NCBI RefSeq assembly: GCF_003013395.1
Contig: NZ_PXZM01000041.1
Coordinates: forward strand, 1 to 64,000
Length of the DNA: 64,000 bases
Direction: 5' to 3'
DNA from: Brevibacillus fortis
GTDB taxonomy: Bacteria; Bacillota; Bacilli; Brevibacillales; Brevibacillaceae
Shown here: piece after piece, positions 24,519 through 32,166 of the stretch
Layout: each line of letters begins with the position of its first letter
Numbering within the stretch: position 1 is the first letter of the stretch
Program-made: the position numbers and the translations under genes
The notes under the pieces: model-generated
The model's input: only the letters and a program-made list of their open reading frames with translations
The model's database searches: none
Told to the model about the DNA's origin: nothing

Positions 24519-26144
24519 GTGCATAAGTGGAAGAAACTATCATTTTGTGCCGTTCTGTTAACCAGTTTAGCATTCGCTGGTTGTGGAACGCCGCAAGCAG
24601 GCACCACGGGGGAGTCGACAGGTGCGAAGCAGGAGCAAAGTAGCGCCCCCCAAACGATGCAGGTCAACCTGAATTCTGGTGAGCCAAGTACAATCGACCC
24701 TGGACTGGCAGAAGATATCCCTTCGATGTCTGTTGCCCGTGCAGCATTTGATGGCCTCCTGCGCTTGAATGAAAAAGGCGAGCTGAAAGAGGCGGTCGCA
24801 GAGAAGTACGAGGTTTCCGCTGATGGTCTCACGTACACCTTCCATCTGCGGGAGTCCAAATGGACCAATGGAGATCCGGTAACAGCGCATGACTTCGAGT
24901 ACGCATGGAAACGGGTTCTCGACCCGAAAACCGCTTCCGGTTACGCGTACCAGATGTACTATTTGAAAAATGGGCAAGCCTTTAACGCCAACAAGGCAAA
25001 GGCAGAAGATGTCGGCGTGAAGGCAACAGACGACAAGACACTGGTTGTTACGCTGGAAAACCCAGCACCGTTTTTCCCGGAACTGGTTGCGTCTATCACC
25101 TATTTCCCGGTCAACAAAAAAGCGGTTGAGGGCAACAAAGAGTGGGCTGCTAAGCCAGAGACGTACATTACAAACGGACCATTCAGCTTGAAAAATTGGG
25201 AGCACAAATCAAAGATCGAATTCGAGAAGAGCGACTCCTATTGGGATAAGGACGTTGTCAAATTGTCCAAGTTGACCTTGAACATGATCGAGGATGCGAA
25301 TACGGAGTTGTCGATGTTTGAAAAAGGTGACCTAGATTGGGCAGGCTCACCACTGGGCGATTTGCCACTGGATGCGCTGGATGCTTTGAAAGAATCCGGA
25401 AAGATGCAATCACAGGCGACAGCGGGTACGTACTGGTACATTTTCAATACGACGCAAAAGCCATTTGACAACAAAAAGATTCGTCAGGCATTTGCTACGG
25501 CAGTAGGTCGCAAGGAAATCTCCGATAATGTCGTACCATACAAGAGTACGCCAGCGACGGGTATTCTCCCGCCAACCATGGCACTCACACCAGAGGGCTA
25601 CATCAAAGATGGCGATGTAGAGACCGCGAAGAAGCTCTTGGCAGAAGGCATGAAAGAAGCGGGGATCAAAGAGTTGCCACCGATCACGATTGCATACAAT
25701 ACGTCAGAGGTCAATTCGCGTATTGCAACAGTCATTCAGGATCAATGGCGCAAAGCATTTGGCATCGAAGTCAAACTGGTCAATAAAGAGAACAAGGTTC
25801 ACCGTGAAGACATGAAGCAAGGGAATTTCACAATCGGTCGTGGTAGCTGGATTGGCGATTTCAACGATCCGATCAACTTCCTGGAAGTTTTCAAGGGTGG
25901 ACTGAATACATCCAAATGGGAAAACCAGGAGTTCCTCGATTTGCTCGCGCAGTCTGCCAAAGAAGGGGATGTAGCGAAGCGTAAGGAAATCCTCAAGAAA
26001 GCTGAACAAATCGTCATGGATGAAATGCCTGCGTTGCCGATCTACTATTTCACCTATGCGTGGGTGAAGCAGGATAGCGTAAAAGATGTAGTGGTAGATG
26101 CACTCGGGTTTATCGACTTCAAGTACGCTTCCAATCAAAAGTAA
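24519..26144 (+). CDS. Peptide ABC transporter substrate-binding lipoprotein (OppA type), orphan
   Basis: This 541-residue lipoprotein has the signal and lipobox CAVLLTSLAFAGC, with the modified Cys at about residue 22. It has the full SBP_bac_5 fold, including EYAWKRVLDPKTASGYAYQMYYL and the late FFEIYNF-like FKGGLNTSKWENQEF region. OppA-type proteins hand oligopeptides to an importer. No permease or ATPase lies beside it, so it probably feeds a transporter encoded elsewhere, as MppA does in E. coli. The start is GTG after GATGGGGG. A C26 peptidase gene follows 27 bases later without a terminator, so the two are likely cotranscribed. Confidence 0.9.
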   Translation: MHKWKKLSFCAVLLTSLAFAGCGTPQAGTTGESTGAKQEQSSAPQTMQVNLNSGEPSTIDPGLAEDIPSMSVARAAFDGLLRLNEKGELKEAVAEKYEVSADGLTYTFHLRESKWTNGDPVTAHDFEYAWKRVLDPKTASGYAYQMYYLKNGQAFNANKAKAEDVGVKATDDKTLVVTLENPAPFFPELVASITYFPVNKKAVEGNKEWAAKPETYITNGPFSLKNWEHKSKIEFEKSDSYWDKDVVKLSKLTLNMIEDANTELSMFEKGDLDWAGSPLGDLPLDALDALKESGKMQSQATAGTYWYIFNTTQKPFDNKKIRQAFATAVGRKEISDNVVPYKSTPATGILPPTMALTPEGYIKDGDVETAKKLLAEGMKEAGIKELPPITIAYNTSEVNSRIATVIQDQWRKAFGIEVKLVNKENKVHREDMKQGNFTIGRGSWIGDFNDPINFLEVFKGGLNTSKWENQEFLDLLAQSAKEGDVAKRKEILKKAEQIVMDEMPALPIYYFTYAWVKQDSVKDVVVDALGFIDFKYASNQK

Positions 26145-26171
26145 TCACGAGTCTATGAGGGAGTGACTGGC

Positions 26172-26909
26172 GTGCGTCCGATCATTGGTGTGGCATGTAC
26201 GAAAATGTATTTTCCGAAGAACGATCTCGACCAGTTTTTCTATGTAGGTTCAGGCTATGTGAACGGAATTGCCCGCAGTGGTGGTACTCCACTGATCTTG
26301 CCACTGCTGACGATTCAGGATGCTCCGTTTCGTGAGATGATCGAATCGCTGGACGGCTTGATTTTGTCCGGCGGTGAAGATCCTTCGCCGCATTTGTACG
26401 GCGAAGACCCGCTGCAAGGGCTGGGCGATATCAATTACGAAAGAGACATCACAGAGCTTGAGATTATCAAGATTGCACTGGAGCTGAAAAAACCGATCTT
26501 GGGCATTTGCCGCGGGATGCAAATTTTGAATGTGGCGTGTGGCGGCACCCTCGTTCAAGATATCCCGAGCCAAGTACCAGGAGCCCTGCAGCATGCACAG
26601 AAGGGTTCCCGACAATACGGGGCGCACAAGATTACGCTGCAACCTGGCTTTGTAGCGGATGCCCTTGGAAAGACAGAGGTGCTCGTGAACACCTCTCACC
26701 ACCAAGCAGTCAAAGACATAGCACCGGGCTTCAAAGTCACAGGATGCGCGGCTGACGGTGTGATTGAGGCGATGGAAAGCCTCGACGGGCTACATGTAGG
26801 CGTACAGTGGCATCCAGAACGGATGTGGGCACACGACGACGACATGTTGAAGATAGCCGAGGCATTTGTTGCCCGGGTAAAGCAGCAGAAGCTGCAAGCG
26901 GCGAAATAG
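26172..26909 (+). CDS. Gamma-glutamyl-gamma-aminobutyrate hydrolase family peptidase (C26)
   Basis: A cytoplasmic class I glutamine-amidotransferase-like hydrolase of 245 residues. It has the oxyanion turn SGGEDPSPHLYGED (about 62-75), the nucleophile Cys in ILGICRGMQILN (about 113-124), the His-Glu pair in GVQWHPERMW (about 216-225), and VNTSHHQAVKD. The family cleaves gamma-glutamyl bonds, as PuuD does with gamma-glutamyl-GABA. I chose the GTG at 26172, which is 9 bases after GAGGGA; the frame also opens at 26163. Its coupling to an OppA-like protein gene suggests use of imported gamma-glutamyl or wall-derived peptides, which is inference. Confidence 0.87.
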   Translation: MRPIIGVACTKMYFPKNDLDQFFYVGSGYVNGIARSGGTPLILPLLTIQDAPFREMIESLDGLILSGGEDPSPHLYGEDPLQGLGDINYERDITELEIIKIALELKKPILGICRGMQILNVACGGTLVQDIPSQVPGALQHAQKGSRQYGAHKITLQPGFVADALGKTEVLVNTSHHQAVKDIAPGFKVTGCAADGVIEAMESLDGLHVGVQWHPERMWAHDDDMLKIAEAFVARVKQQKLQAAK

Positions 26910-26924
26910 AATAGAGAAGAGAGA

Positions 26925-26956
26925 AACCGTTCTGGGATTGCCCAGAGCGGTTTTTT
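26925..26956 (+). terminator. Intrinsic terminator after C26 peptidase gene
   Basis: AACCGTTCTGGG / CCCAGAGCGGTT stem followed by TTTTTT. Confidence 0.88.
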
Positions 26957-27133
26957 GCATGCAGGAGGGCTTCCTAATCTAGTGATAAAGGAAACGGCCT
27001 CCACACAAAAGCCTCACGAATCTCAACGGATACGTGGGTGTTTTCCATTATTCACTGTCATGTGGCGAAACAAGGATAAAGGACTGGTAGAATCGAACTT
27101 CACGGAGAGGATGTATTTCCGTGAGGTGAGTTT

Positions 27134-27241
27134 TTGAAGAAAAGATATGTCGTCATTGTGATTTTTTTACTCGTTTTGCCAAGATTCTGCAGTACTAGGA
27201 GGAGGAAGATCCGTTCAGAAAGTATCGGGATGGGAGAATGA
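27134..27241 (+). CDS. Possible 35-residue signal-peptide-like ORF
   Basis: A short frame from a TTG start (KKRYVVIVIFLLVLPRFC, then Ser-Thr and a basic tail) sits after GAGGTGAG at good spacing. It looks like a complete signal or membrane segment, and the Cys could be a remnant lipobox, but the frame ends 14 codons later. It may be a truncated lipoprotein gene or chance. The rest of the gap between the terminator ending at 26956 and the peroxiredoxin start at 27291 shows nothing I can support. Confidence 0.3.
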   Translation: MKKRYVVIVIFLLVLPRFCSTRRRKIRSESIGMGE

Positions 27242-27290
27242 ATTTTGATATTCCGGTAGCCCCTTCAAAATGAGCATAGAGGTGAGAGAA

Positions 27291-27731
27291 ATGTTAAAGG
27301 TCGGAGATTCGGCGCCCGTCTTTACAGCGGCGAGCACGAAAGGAACCATTGATCTTAATGCGCATATCGGCAAAGCAAATATCGTCCTCATCTTCTATCC
27401 GGGAGATGATACCCCGATTTGTACGAAGCAGCTGTGTGCGGTGCAGGATCACTACACGAAAATCGAACAAGCAAATACAGTCGTTTTTGGCATCAATCCA
27501 GGCGGCATGGACAAGAAACGCACGTTTGCTGATAAGTTCCATTTTGAATTTCCATTGATCGTGGACGAAGACGAATCCATTCGAAAAGCATATGATGTAG
27601 GAAAGGTTCTCGGATTGTTTTTCCAGCAACGCATCGTGTACATCATCGGTAAAAACGGAAGAATCATCTATGCCAAAAAAGGAAATCCGCCAGTACCTGA
27701 GCTGATGCAGGTCATCGAAAGCCAAGCTTAG
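27291..27731 (+). CDS. Peroxiredoxin (AhpC/TSA superfamily, BCP-like)
   Basis: A 146-residue thioredoxin-fold peroxidase. The peroxidatic Cys is in YPGDDTPICTKQLCAVQD (about residues 39-56), with a second Cys five residues later that could act as the resolving Cys. Residues after FGINPGGMDKKRTF complete the fold. It reduces hydroperoxides using a thiol partner. The ATG at 27291 follows GAGGTGAGAGAA; an upstream ATG at 27270 lacks a site. dinB follows 73 bases downstream, and shared stress expression is possible but not shown. Confidence 0.85.
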   Translation: MLKVGDSAPVFTAASTKGTIDLNAHIGKANIVLIFYPGDDTPICTKQLCAVQDHYTKIEQANTVVFGINPGGMDKKRTFADKFHFEFPLIVDEDESIRKAYDVGKVLGLFFQQRIVYIIGKNGRIIYAKKGNPPVPELMQVIESQA

Positions 27732-27804
27732 GACGTTCTTGCTTGCGTCAATGGAACAAAAAAGGGATAATAGAAATGAGAATGTATGTTTGGTGGGTAT
27801 CCCT

Positions 27805-28857
27805 ATGAAAAAAATTCTTCACTTGGATATTGACGCATTTTTCGCGAGTGTAGAGCAGTTAGATCGTCCCGAATTGCGGGGGAAGCCGGTCATTGTCGGT
27901 GGAACTGGCAATCGCGGTGTTGTATCGACCTGCAGCTACGAGGCACGAAAATACGGTGTTCGCTCCGCAATGCCTGTAGCGATGGCGAGAAAAAAATGTC
28001 CGCAAGGCTTTTATTTGCCTGTCCGCTATAGCCGATATATCGAAAAATCTGCTGAAGTAAGACAAATATTTACTTCTTATACAGAGCGCTATCAAACAGT
28101 TGGGCTAGACGAGGCTTATTTAGACGTGTCCCATTATGAGAATGCGGTTCCCATCGCCCGCGATATTAAGAGGCGAATTAAACGGGAGACCGGACTTACT
28201 TGCAGCATCGGACTTTCCTACAATATGTCGTTGGCTAAGATTGCCAGTGATTTGAAAAAGCCGGATGCTTTTGTGATCATCCGACCTGAGCAGGCTTTGG
28301 ATGTGCTGCGGTTGCTGCCGATTGGCACCTTGCATGGGGTCGGCAAAAAGTCGCAAGAGCTGCTAGCGAAGAAGGGCATTGAGACGGTAGAGGATTTTTG
28401 GCGGCTTTCACTGGATGAGGCCACCACATTAATTGGGAAGTTCGGTCGTTCCCTTTATTATCGGGCGCGAGGAGAAGACAATCGCGAAATCGAAATGGAT
28501 CGTGCGCCGAAATCAATGAGTCGCGAAACGACACTGCCCTTTGATTTGTTTGACAGGGATGCGATTACTCCGATTGCCACCTCACTTTTGCGTGAGGTCG
28601 AAGAGGACATCCGCGAAGAAGGGGTCGAGCCCCAGACGATTACGTTAAAAATCAAGTACGCGGACTTTACCCAGCGGACCAAGCAGCACAAGGCAGTGGC
28701 CGGGGCCAACTGGCAGGAGTTATTGGACGATTTGCTCGACGCTTTTGACTATACAGCGGGCGTTCGATTGGTAGGCGTAGGCTTTTCGAATTTTGCCGAG
28801 CAACAAGGGGAGCGGTACGAACAGCTCTCGATGTTTTCGTGGAAGCTGGGGAAGTAA
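27805..28857 (+). CDS. dinB: DNA polymerase IV
   Basis: A Y-family translesion polymerase of 350 residues. It begins MKKILHLDIDAFFASVEQLD with the catalytic Asp and steric-gate region. Other marks are CSYEARKYGVRSAMPVAMA, LDEAYLDVSH (second catalytic acids, about 103-112), the thumb helix-hairpin-helix (GIETVEDFWRLSLDEATTLIGKFG), and the little-finger domain to the end. Polymerase IV copies past damaged bases with low fidelity. I chose the ATG at 27805, with GGTGGG upstream; the longer frame from 27739 is unsupported. The typical C-terminal beta-clamp motif may be QLSMF near residue 342. Confidence 0.93.
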   Translation: MKKILHLDIDAFFASVEQLDRPELRGKPVIVGGTGNRGVVSTCSYEARKYGVRSAMPVAMARKKCPQGFYLPVRYSRYIEKSAEVRQIFTSYTERYQTVGLDEAYLDVSHYENAVPIARDIKRRIKRETGLTCSIGLSYNMSLAKIASDLKKPDAFVIIRPEQALDVLRLLPIGTLHGVGKKSQELLAKKGIETVEDFWRLSLDEATTLIGKFGRSLYYRARGEDNREIEMDRAPKSMSRETTLPFDLFDRDAITPIATSLLREVEEDIREEGVEPQTITLKIKYADFTQRTKQHKAVAGANWQELLDDLLDAFDYTAGVRLVGVGFSNFAEQQGERYEQLSMFSWKLGK

Positions 28858-28870
28858 GGGAGGGAGAGTA

Positions 28871-29059
28871 GTGGAGACAGAGAGTGCCTATCATTGCTGT
28901 GCGACCTGTATTCATTTTCGCGTGGAGAAAGGTACGGGAGGAGTCAGCTATCGATGTTCTCGCCTTACTTACGAGACACGTCCTGACTATCGCTTCCAAT
29001 GCTGGACCCCGACAGAGAAGGTCAAGCGACTGATGGAAGCGCGTAAAAGCCAACCATAG
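28871..29059 (+). CDS. Small Cys-rich protein downstream of dinB
   Basis: A 62-residue protein with five cysteines (YHCCATCIHF, YRCSRL, FQCWTP) spaced like a small zinc ribbon, and a basic helical C-terminus. I do not recognise a named family. The start is GTG after GGGAGGGAGA. It begins 13 bases after the dinB stop and is followed by a terminator, so it is the last gene of the dinB transcript. A DNA-related role is suggested only by position. Confidence 0.65.
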   Translation: METESAYHCCATCIHFRVEKGTGGVSYRCSRLTYETRPDYRFQCWTPTEKVKRLMEARKSQP

Positions 29060-29069
29060 CTACAAAAAG

Positions 29070-29113
29070 AGGCACCCCCCTTCGTCATAATCGACAGAGG
29101 GAGTGCCTTTTCT
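29070..29113. terminator. Intrinsic terminator between convergent units
   Basis: AGGCAC..CCC / GGG..GTGCCT stem followed by TTTTCT on the plus strand and by CTTTTTGT on the minus strand, serving the dinB unit and the convergent bltD-like unit. Confidence 0.7.
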
Positions 29114-29558
29114 ATTCATTTGTCAGGTTGAGGACCATCACTTCCTCTGGACCATCCATTTCGCCATTTGAGGTAAAACCGAACGACTCATACAGCTTGC
29201 GAGCGAACTCGTTTTCAGGATGAATACTCAAGTAAATGCGCGTACAGCTGTAGCGTCTGGACATTTCTTCGACCAGCATGCGCAGGAACTTTTTGGCGTA
29301 GCCCTTCCCCTGATGACCAACGTCAATCATAAAGCGATCCAACCAAATTCGGCCATTCTCTACATCGATTCCGTGCATGGCATAACCGACAGCGATGTCA
29401 TGGTCATACAGACCACATGATATCCATTCCGGTTCAAATCCCGATTGGGCGATGGAAAAAGCGTTGCTCTCGATGAAGGAGTATTGGCCTTCCGCTACAG
29501 TCAAGCAGGCAATTTGGCGCCAATTTTCTTTCGTAATTTCACGAATAGACAAGCTCAA
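29112..29558 (-). CDS. bltD: BltD-like polyamine N-acetyltransferase (GNAT)
   Basis: A 148-residue GNAT enzyme. The acetyl-CoA site is FMIDVGHQGKGYAKKFLRML (about residues 75-94), followed by RIYLSIHPENEFARKLYESFGF. The pattern VGYAMHGIDVENGRIWLDRF matches BltD/PaiA-type spermine/spermidine acetyltransferases closely in my memory of the family. The TTG start overlaps the exporter gene's TGA by four bases (TTGA), so translation is coupled. In B. subtilis bltD follows the Blt multidrug/spermidine exporter, the same arrangement as here. Substrate assignment is by homology and context. Confidence 0.8.
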   Translation of the reverse strand: MSLSIREITKENWRQIACLTVAEGQYSFIESNAFSIAQSGFEPEWISCGLYDHDIAVGYAMHGIDVENGRIWLDRFMIDVGHQGKGYAKKFLRMLVEEMSRRYSCTRIYLSIHPENEFARKLYESFGFTSNGEMDGPEEVMVLNLTNE

Positions 29559-30772
29559 AATTTCATCTCGCTTTCATGGGTGGTGAAACGGGAGACTTTG
29601 CTTGTTTTCAACTGGACAAACAGCAGAATGCTAAAACCAAGGATAGACGCTGCCACGATCAGGAAGGCAGAGGATACAGGCAGTAAATCCGTCAGAATTC
29701 CCCCAGCCAATGGACCTGCAACCATGCCGATCCCATGAAACATGTTGAAGAGAGAATAGGCAGTCCCATATGCGCCGCTGCCTCCCTGATCGATAATGGC
29801 TCCTAACGTAGGCAAGGTTGGCGATAAGGTGAAGCCGATGCTAGCCCCGACCAAGGCCATAACGATCATTGCCTGCCAGAGGGAGTCGGCCCACGCCAAG
29901 AATGGCATGAAGACAGCCAACGTCATGATCCCGCCAAACATTAGTTTATACGGATTAAATCGACTGGAGAGTGAGCCGGCAACCGGGGCGATCAGTCCAT
30001 AGGCAAGTGTCATGACTCCAAACAAAAGACCAATCGTTGTCGGCGTCATGCTGAGCTTCTCTGTAAAAAATACGGGCAGAGTCGGTTCGAGCAAACAAAG
30101 AGAAATCTCAGCTAACAGGACGATTCCAGCGATAAAGATGACTTGTGGATTGCGGATGAATCCGCCGACATGAAGCTTTTCACTGACGGTTCTCGTCGCG
30201 TCTTCCTTCAAGAACAAGTAGACCAGTACAATGTTGATCACGGTAAAGGCTGCTGCTGCCAGGAAAGGCATGCGATGGTCACTGATTTCAAACAACCAAC
30301 CTCCAATCGGCGCACCTAGCAATGTTCCGGTCGAAATCGCCGTCAAGGCTATTCCCATAACAGCTCCGCGCATTTTGGACGGGAACAAATCCGCCAACAG
30401 GGCAAGGGCAGTTGGCCATGTAGCCGCAGCAGCTATACCTTGGACAAAACGAGCGGTAATCAACAAGGTCATCGTCTCAGAGAATGCAAACAATAAGGTG
30501 GAAGCGGCGAGACCAAGCAAGCCAACTAATAACATGGTCCGTCTGCCGACTCGATCGGATATCGGCCCGAAAATGGGGGTGGCAATGAGCATCGCGACGG
30601 CATAGCTGCTAAATAGCACGCCCATCATGGTGGAGGAGGGCTGCAACGTTTCAGTAAAATAAGGAACAATCGGAATCAACAAGCTATACAAAAGCATGTC
30701 GATGAAAAGGATAAGGATGACAAACAAAAGTCCTGTACGTTGTTGTTTGGTCATTTGTGTAAAAATTGACAT
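29555..30772 (-). CDS. MFS exporter, Blt/Bmr-like
   Basis: A 405-residue major facilitator with about twelve membrane helices. The loop 2-3 signature is GPISDRVGRRTMLLVG (about residues 65-80), and the helix-5 antiporter motif region reads GIALTAISTGTLLGAPIGG. It belongs to the DHA1 drug:proton antiporter group that includes Bmr and Blt. The ATG at 30772 follows AAGAGGTGTTCC; the longer frame from 30868 is unsupported. It is followed without a gap by a BltD-like acetyltransferase gene and preceded by a TetR gene and a candidate operator. Export of spermidine or drugs is inferred. Confidence 0.87.
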   Translation of the reverse strand: MSIFTQMTKQQRTGLLFVILILFIDMLLYSLLIPIVPYFTETLQPSSTMMGVLFSSYAVAMLIATPIFGPISDRVGRRTMLLVGLLGLAASTLLFAFSETMTLLITARFVQGIAAAATWPTALALLADLFPSKMRGAVMGIALTAISTGTLLGAPIGGWLFEISDHRMPFLAAAAFTVINIVLVYLFLKEDATRTVSEKLHVGGFIRNPQVIFIAGIVLLAEISLCLLEPTLPVFFTEKLSMTPTTIGLLFGVMTLAYGLIAPVAGSLSSRFNPYKLMFGGIMTLAVFMPFLAWADSLWQAMIVMALVGASIGFTLSPTLPTLGAIIDQGGSGAYGTAYSLFNMFHGIGMVAGPLAGGILTDLLPVSSAFLIVAASILGFSILLFVQLKTSKVSRFTTHESEMKF

Positions 30773-30787
30773 GATGGAACACCTCTT

Positions 30788-30821
30788 AACTATAAAAACT
30801 ATTTTTGTTTTATTGGTTTTC
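30788..30821. promoter_or_regulatory. Candidate TetR operator in front of the MFS gene
   Basis: On the minus strand, AAAACCAATAAAACAAAAAT continues into AGTTTTT. It closely matches the palindrome before the TetR gene (31475-31502), including the preceding GTAAGA. It lies just upstream of the exporter's ribosome site, where a repressor would block transcription. Confidence 0.55.
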
Positions 30822-30878
30822 TTACAAAAAACGATTTTGTGGTCTCCCAACACTATTGGAACGACCACGATTCATTTG

Positions 30879-31427
30879 CTACCTTTTATCCGCTGGTACC
30901 AATCCAAACAAGAGGACATCTACAATAGCGGAAAGCGCCTCTGAGACTGTAATCTGGTTTTTCATGTAAAAACGCTGGTCAAGTGTGGAATTCAGAGCAT
31001 CGACAATTACTTTTAGCATGAGCGTGACGTTCATATTGACGATGAGTCCTTCTCGAATCCCTTGCTCGATCAGTACGCGAAGTGTCTGCCAATCCTCGGA
31101 TAGAGAAGCCTCGACCTGGGCATATTGCTCAGGATAATATCGCTTCATCTGTTCGATGATGCGTAAATCATAAAATTCATAGTGTGTCGGTAAAACCATC
31201 ATGACGCCTTTGATTTTATCGATAAGCGAGAGACTGTCGTCTGCGAGTATTTTATTTGTTTTTTCATCGCCCTCTTCAAAGGACTGCCGAATGATTGTTT
31301 CCAGAATTTCTACCTTGGATGAGAAGTGCTCGTATAGCGTGCGTTTGCTGATCCCGAGCCGCTTCGCCAAATCATCCATGGAAAATTTCATGCCTTTATC
31401 GTGAATCTCTTCAATAAAACCTTTCAT
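30879..31427 (-). CDS. TetR/AcrR-family transcriptional repressor
   Basis: A 182-residue regulator with an N-terminal helix-turn-helix (SMDDLAKRLGISKRTLYEHFSSKVEIL, about 16-42) and a ligand-binding helical domain. It likely represses itself and the downstream MFS-bltD genes through the paired palindromes. The ATG at 31427 has no ribosome site. An in-frame ATT eight codons upstream is 9 bases after GGGGG and would give IKNRIMKGF, which fits the usual TetR N-terminus better, so a rare ATT start is possible. In B. subtilis blt is controlled by a MerR-type regulator, so this is a different control scheme. Confidence 0.85.
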   Translation of the reverse strand: MKGFIEEIHDKGMKFSMDDLAKRLGISKRTLYEHFSSKVEILETIIRQSFEEGDEKTNKILADDSLSLIDKIKGVMMVLPTHYEFYDLRIIEQMKRYYPEQYAQVEASLSEDWQTLRVLIEQGIREGLIVNMNVTLMLKVIVDALNSTLDQRFYMKNQITVSEALSAIVDVLLFGLVPADKR

Positions 31428-31474
31428 GATCCGGTTTTTAATAGCAATCGACCCCCAGCCAAAACAGCGTAAGA

Positions 31475-31502
31475 GAAAACTATAAAAACAAAAACAGTTT
31501 TC
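31475..31502. promoter_or_regulatory. Candidate TetR operator in front of the tetR gene
   Basis: GAAAACT (31475-31481) and AGTTTTC (31496-31502) form a perfect seven-base inverted repeat with an A-rich 14-base centre. It overlaps the expected transcription start just downstream of the -10 box at 31514-31519. A near copy precedes the MFS gene. Confidence 0.65.
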
Positions 31503-31513
31503 TTGGTAACGTC

Positions 31514-31542
31514 ATTTTACACAGGATTATGGATCAATGCAA
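31514..31542 (-). promoter_or_regulatory. Sigma-A promoter of the tetR gene
   Basis: On the minus strand TTGCAT (31537-31542), a 17-base spacer and TAAAAT (31514-31519) stand immediately before the operator-like palindrome. Confidence 0.6.
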
Positions 31543-31641
31543 GAGGGGTCAGTGCTTTTTGTTTTGCAACCAAGTGGTCGATTATGGTATAGTAGGTGCC
31601 GAAATCGCGGTTGATTGCTTCACATCATTTGGAGGTGCCCC

Positions 31642-32166
31642 GTGTTTTTAGAGAAGCTGATGCCTAGTCAGTTCGTCGAATCGATCCATCACATTGACAT
31701 AGATCAATTGAAACGAAATAACATCCGTGCGGTGATTACAGACTTGGATAATACCTTGGTGGAATGGGACAGGCCACATGCAACCCAAGAGGTCATTAAT
31801 TGGCTTGCTCGCTTGGATGAGGCAGGTATACAGGTCACTGTTGTATCCAACAACAACAAGGAGCGTGTAGACCGCTTCTGTTCACCACTCGACCTCGGAT
31901 TTATTTGTGCGGCCAAAAAGCCGACAAACCGTGCCTTTTTGCAGGCAGTGCGGCAGATGAATGTAACCATCGCTGAGACTGTTGTCATTGGCGATCAATT
32001 GTTTACCGATGTGCTGGGGGGGAATCGATTGGGATTTCATACGATCCTGGTTGTTCCTGTGGCCCAGACGGATGGTTTTTGGACGCGCTTTAATCGTCAG
32101 ATGGAGCGTGTGGCCCTTATTTGGATGGAGAGGAAAGGAATGGTTTCGTGGAGGAGAAAAGCATGA
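31642..32166 (+). CDS. yqeG: YqeG-family HAD phosphatase
   Basis: A 174-residue HAD-superfamily (IIIA) hydrolase. The nucleophile motif is ITDLDNTLVEWD (about residues 31-42), motif II is VVSNNNKERV, the motif III lysine is in AAKKPTNRAF, and motif IV is VIGDQLFTDVLGGNRLG. Its phosphate substrate is unproven. The GTG start at 31642 is preceded by GGAGGTGCCCC. Its stop overlaps the yqeH start (ATGA), so translation is coupled. It opens the conserved yqeG-yqeM ribosome/NAD block. Confidence 0.9.
   Translation: MFLEKLMPSQFVESIHHIDIDQLKRNNIRAVITDLDNTLVEWDRPHATQEVINWLARLDEAGIQVTVVSNNNKERVDRFCSPLDLGFICAAKKPTNRAFLQAVRQMNVTIAETVVIGDQLFTDVLGGNRLGFHTILVVPVAQTDGFWTRFNRQMERVALIWMERKGMVSWRRKA

Noticed and set aside
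24519-26144. Local peptide importer around the first OppA-like gene
   Set aside because: No permease or ATPase gene is within several kilobases; the only full importer is at 52267-58034.
26955-27137. 60-residue plus-strand frame after the C26 terminator
   Set aside because: No ribosome site, no domain, and it starts directly in the terminator tail.
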